DNA of 7,692 nt, from positions 1 to 7,692 of the forward strand of contig JAITHM010000126.1 of the NCBI GenBank assembly GCA_031279965.1. Direction: 5' to 3'. Of this stretch, positions 6,920-7,692 are shown one piece after another (the stretch's first letter is position 1; every line of letters begins with the position of its first letter). The notes under the pieces are model-generated. The model had not been told where the DNA came from. It searched no databases and saw only the letters and a list, made by a program, of their open reading frames with translations. The stretch comes from Spirochaetaceae bacterium. Lineage in GTDB: Bacteria > Spirochaetota > Spirochaetia > Treponematales > Breznakiellaceae. A program made the translations under genes and the position numbers.

Positions 6920-7075
6920 CTAATAGGGCTTCTTCTCATCAGAAGCAGTTAATTTAATCCGCCCCTTGGCGCGTCTGCGCTTCAAAACAAGACGGCCGCC
7001 ACGAGTCTTCATCCGTGCCCTGAATCCAAATTTCCGGTTCCGTTTTACTTTACTTGGTTGATACGTCCGCTTCAT
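6920..7075 (-). CDS. rpmH: Large ribosomal subunit protein L34
   Basis: A 51-residue, very basic ribosomal protein of the 50S subunit. The N-terminus MKRTYQPSKVKRNRKFGFRA is a near-perfect L34 signature, followed by RMKTRGGRLVLKRRRAKGR. A C-terminal extension of about ten residues, LTASDEKKPY, makes it slightly longer than the usual 44-47 residues. A GAGGAG Shine-Dalgarno lies 7 nt before the ATG. It is the first gene of the minus-strand cluster and lies 11 bp before rnpA, the classical rpmH-rnpA pair. dnaA, its frequent neighbour, is absent here. Confidence 0.97.
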   Translation of the reverse strand: MKRTYQPSKVKRNRKFGFRARMKTRGGRLVLKRRRAKGRIKLTASDEKKPY

Positions 7076-7082
7076 GGACCTA

Positions 7083-7088
7083 CTCCTC
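7083..7088 (-). promoter_or_regulatory. Shine-Dalgarno of rpmH
   Basis: GAGGAG on the minus strand, 7 nt before the ATG at 7075. It is the strongest ribosome binding site at the head of the cluster and lies just downstream of a leader hairpin (7097-7121). Confidence 0.75.
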
Positions 7089-7096
7089 TATTTTTT

Positions 7097-7121
7097 CCCC
7101 AGCAGGAACAGCCCTCAGGGG
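7097..7121 (-). other. Imperfect hairpin in the rpmH leader
   Basis: The minus-strand transcript would contain CCCC-U-G-AGG, a 6-nt loop GCUGUU, then CCU-G-C-U-GGGG. The arms pair as four C-G pairs, a U-U mismatch, a G-C pair, a bulged G, an A-U pair and two G-C pairs. It lies 8 nt before the GAGGAG of rpmH. On the minus strand it is followed by an A run, not a U run, and on the plus strand it is followed by mixed AT sequence, so it does not look like an intrinsic terminator in either direction. A role in translation control or mRNA stability is possible but not shown. Confidence 0.45.
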
Positions 7122-7139
7122 TAAATTATCTTGATTTTG

Positions 7140-7168
7140 ATACTATAGGAATGGTAGTCTTTCGTCAA
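7140..7168 (-). promoter_or_regulatory. Candidate sigma-70 promoter for the rpmH-rnpA-yidD-yidC-jag cluster
   Basis: On the minus strand a -35 TTGACG (7168-7163) is followed after 17 bp by TAGTAT (7145-7140), or after 15 bp by the better-matching TATAGT (7147-7142). Transcription would start near 7133 and give a leader of roughly 58 nt that contains the hairpin at 7097-7121. It is the best promoter-like sequence in the 116-bp divergent gap. No convincing plus-strand promoter for the gene at 7192 was found; TTGATA at 7137-7142 is a possible -35 without a good -10. Confidence 0.45.
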
Positions 7169-7191
7169 GTATTAATTATCTTAAGAAAACT

Positions 7192-7692
7192 ATGATTACT
7201 TTTTGTTCAAAATTGAAAAAATTGTGGTATTTTATGCCGCTTCTTGGTCTTTCGTGTGCATCTGAAGCGCCTGGTTTTGACGAAGACCTCTGGCTTCGTC
7301 AGGTAAAATCTACCGATATATCCTTGCTCTATGCCCCTCATCGCAGCGAAACGGGTAAATTTTTCAATCCGTGGATGATACGGTCTGAACAGCGTACAAG
7401 CGGCGGATTCTTTTCACGAAAAAAACAACAATTTCCACCCTTTCCGGAAGATCGCTACACTCATATTGATAACGATTATTCCTATCTTTCTGATCCTGAT
7501 GCTAACAGCATCTCGTTTGTCGGCCATGCTTCGATAATTATTAAAATTGATGGGGCAACAATACTTACCGATCCGTTTTTTTCAAACCGTGCGCTTATTA
7601 TTGGTAAAAAAGTCAAAATCAAATTTGATTTTGATAACCTGCCAGAACATCCCATCGTATTGATTAGCCACAATCATCACGACCATCTTGAT
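7192..7692 (+). CDS. Metallo-beta-lactamase-fold hydrolase, NAPE-PLD/RomA-like, probable lipoprotein (3' truncated by window)
   Basis: The frame is open from ATG 7192 to the window end, giving 167 residues. After a hydrophobic N-terminus with a possible lipobox (LLGLSC, Cys22), the protein shows features of the COG2220 group that includes N-acylphosphatidylethanolamine phospholipase D and RomA. These are GKFFNPW (55-61), the FVGHASIIIKIDGATILTDPFFSNRA stretch (109-134, given here in part by key residues G111, H112, D127, P128) and the zinc-binding HNHHDH (H160, H162, D164, H165) at the end of the visible part. The lipobox is weak by E. coli rules, with Gly at -3 and Leu at -4, but spirochaetes tolerate such variants. 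Substrate is unknown; a lipid phosphodiester is one option by family. The gene is divergent from rpmH. Its ribosome binding site is weak (TAAGAAAACT before the ATG). Confidence 0.85.
   Translation, partial: MITFCSKLKKLWYFMPLLGLSCASEAPGFDEDLWLRQVKSTDISLLYAPHRSETGKFFNPWMIRSEQRTSGGFFSRKKQQFPPFPEDRYTHIDNDYSYLSDPDANSISFVGHASIIIKIDGATILTDPFFSNRALIIGKKVKIKFDFDNLPEHPIVLISHNHHDHLD

Noticed and set aside
7076..7191. Possible origin of replication upstream of rpmH
   Set aside because: No DnaA-box consensus or cluster of near matches and no AT-rich repeat array was found.
7482..7673. Minus-strand open frame of 63 codons opposite the metallo-beta-lactamase-fold gene
   Set aside because: The plus strand encodes conserved family motifs over the same bases, so this is a shadow frame.

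Overview
The window looks like ordinary chromosomal sequence from a Gram-negative-type bacterium, most likely a spirochaete related to Treponema. That assignment is an inference. It rests on the compact rpmH-rnpA-yidD-yidC-jag cluster, a MptE-like/DUF115 (Maf-type) glycosyltransferase-like protein, a relaxed lipobox on the right-hand lipoprotein candidate, a glycine-rich surface-protein tail, and moderately AT-leaning base composition. No rRNA, tRNA, mobile element or CRISPR array is visible.

Layout, left to right. Positions 1-107 (+) hold the last 34 codons of a glycine-rich protein that begins outside the window. A membrane-anchored metallophosphoesterase follows at 161-1264 (+). Its stop overlaps, tail to tail, the stop of a long minus-strand gene group covering 1261-7075. 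In transcription order (right to left) that group is rpmH (ribosomal protein L34), rnpA (RNase P protein), yidD (membrane insertion efficiency factor), yidC (membrane insertase), jag (KH/R3H RNA-binding protein), an unrecognised exported protein, and a MptE-like/Maf-family protein. At 7192 a divergent gene starts on the plus strand; it encodes a metallo-beta-lactamase-fold hydrolase of the NAPE-PLD/RomA type, probably a lipoprotein, and is cut by the window end.

How the genes work together. L34 and RnpA link ribosome assembly and tRNA maturation to the YidD/YidC machinery that inserts proteins into the inner membrane, and Jag is the RNA-binding protein usually found next to YidC. The first part of the cluster is very compact: yidD overlaps rnpA by 8 bp, yidC overlaps yidD by 22 bp, and jag starts 2 bp after yidC with its Shine-Dalgarno inside the last codons of yidC. 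This suggests translational coupling. One promoter candidate lies upstream of rpmH, and its leader contains a 25-nt imperfect hairpin just before the rpmH Shine-Dalgarno. The two distal genes are not part of the universal core and look like lineage-specific additions.

No clearly novel multi-gene system was found. The items most worth a second look are the rpmH leader hairpin, the uncharacterised exported protein whose start overlaps jag, and the Maf-like gene at the end of the housekeeping cluster. Only the 116-bp gap at 7076-7191 and the 56-bp gap at 2950-3005 are real intergenic spaces in the minus-strand group, and no gene-free stretch exceeds 300 bp.
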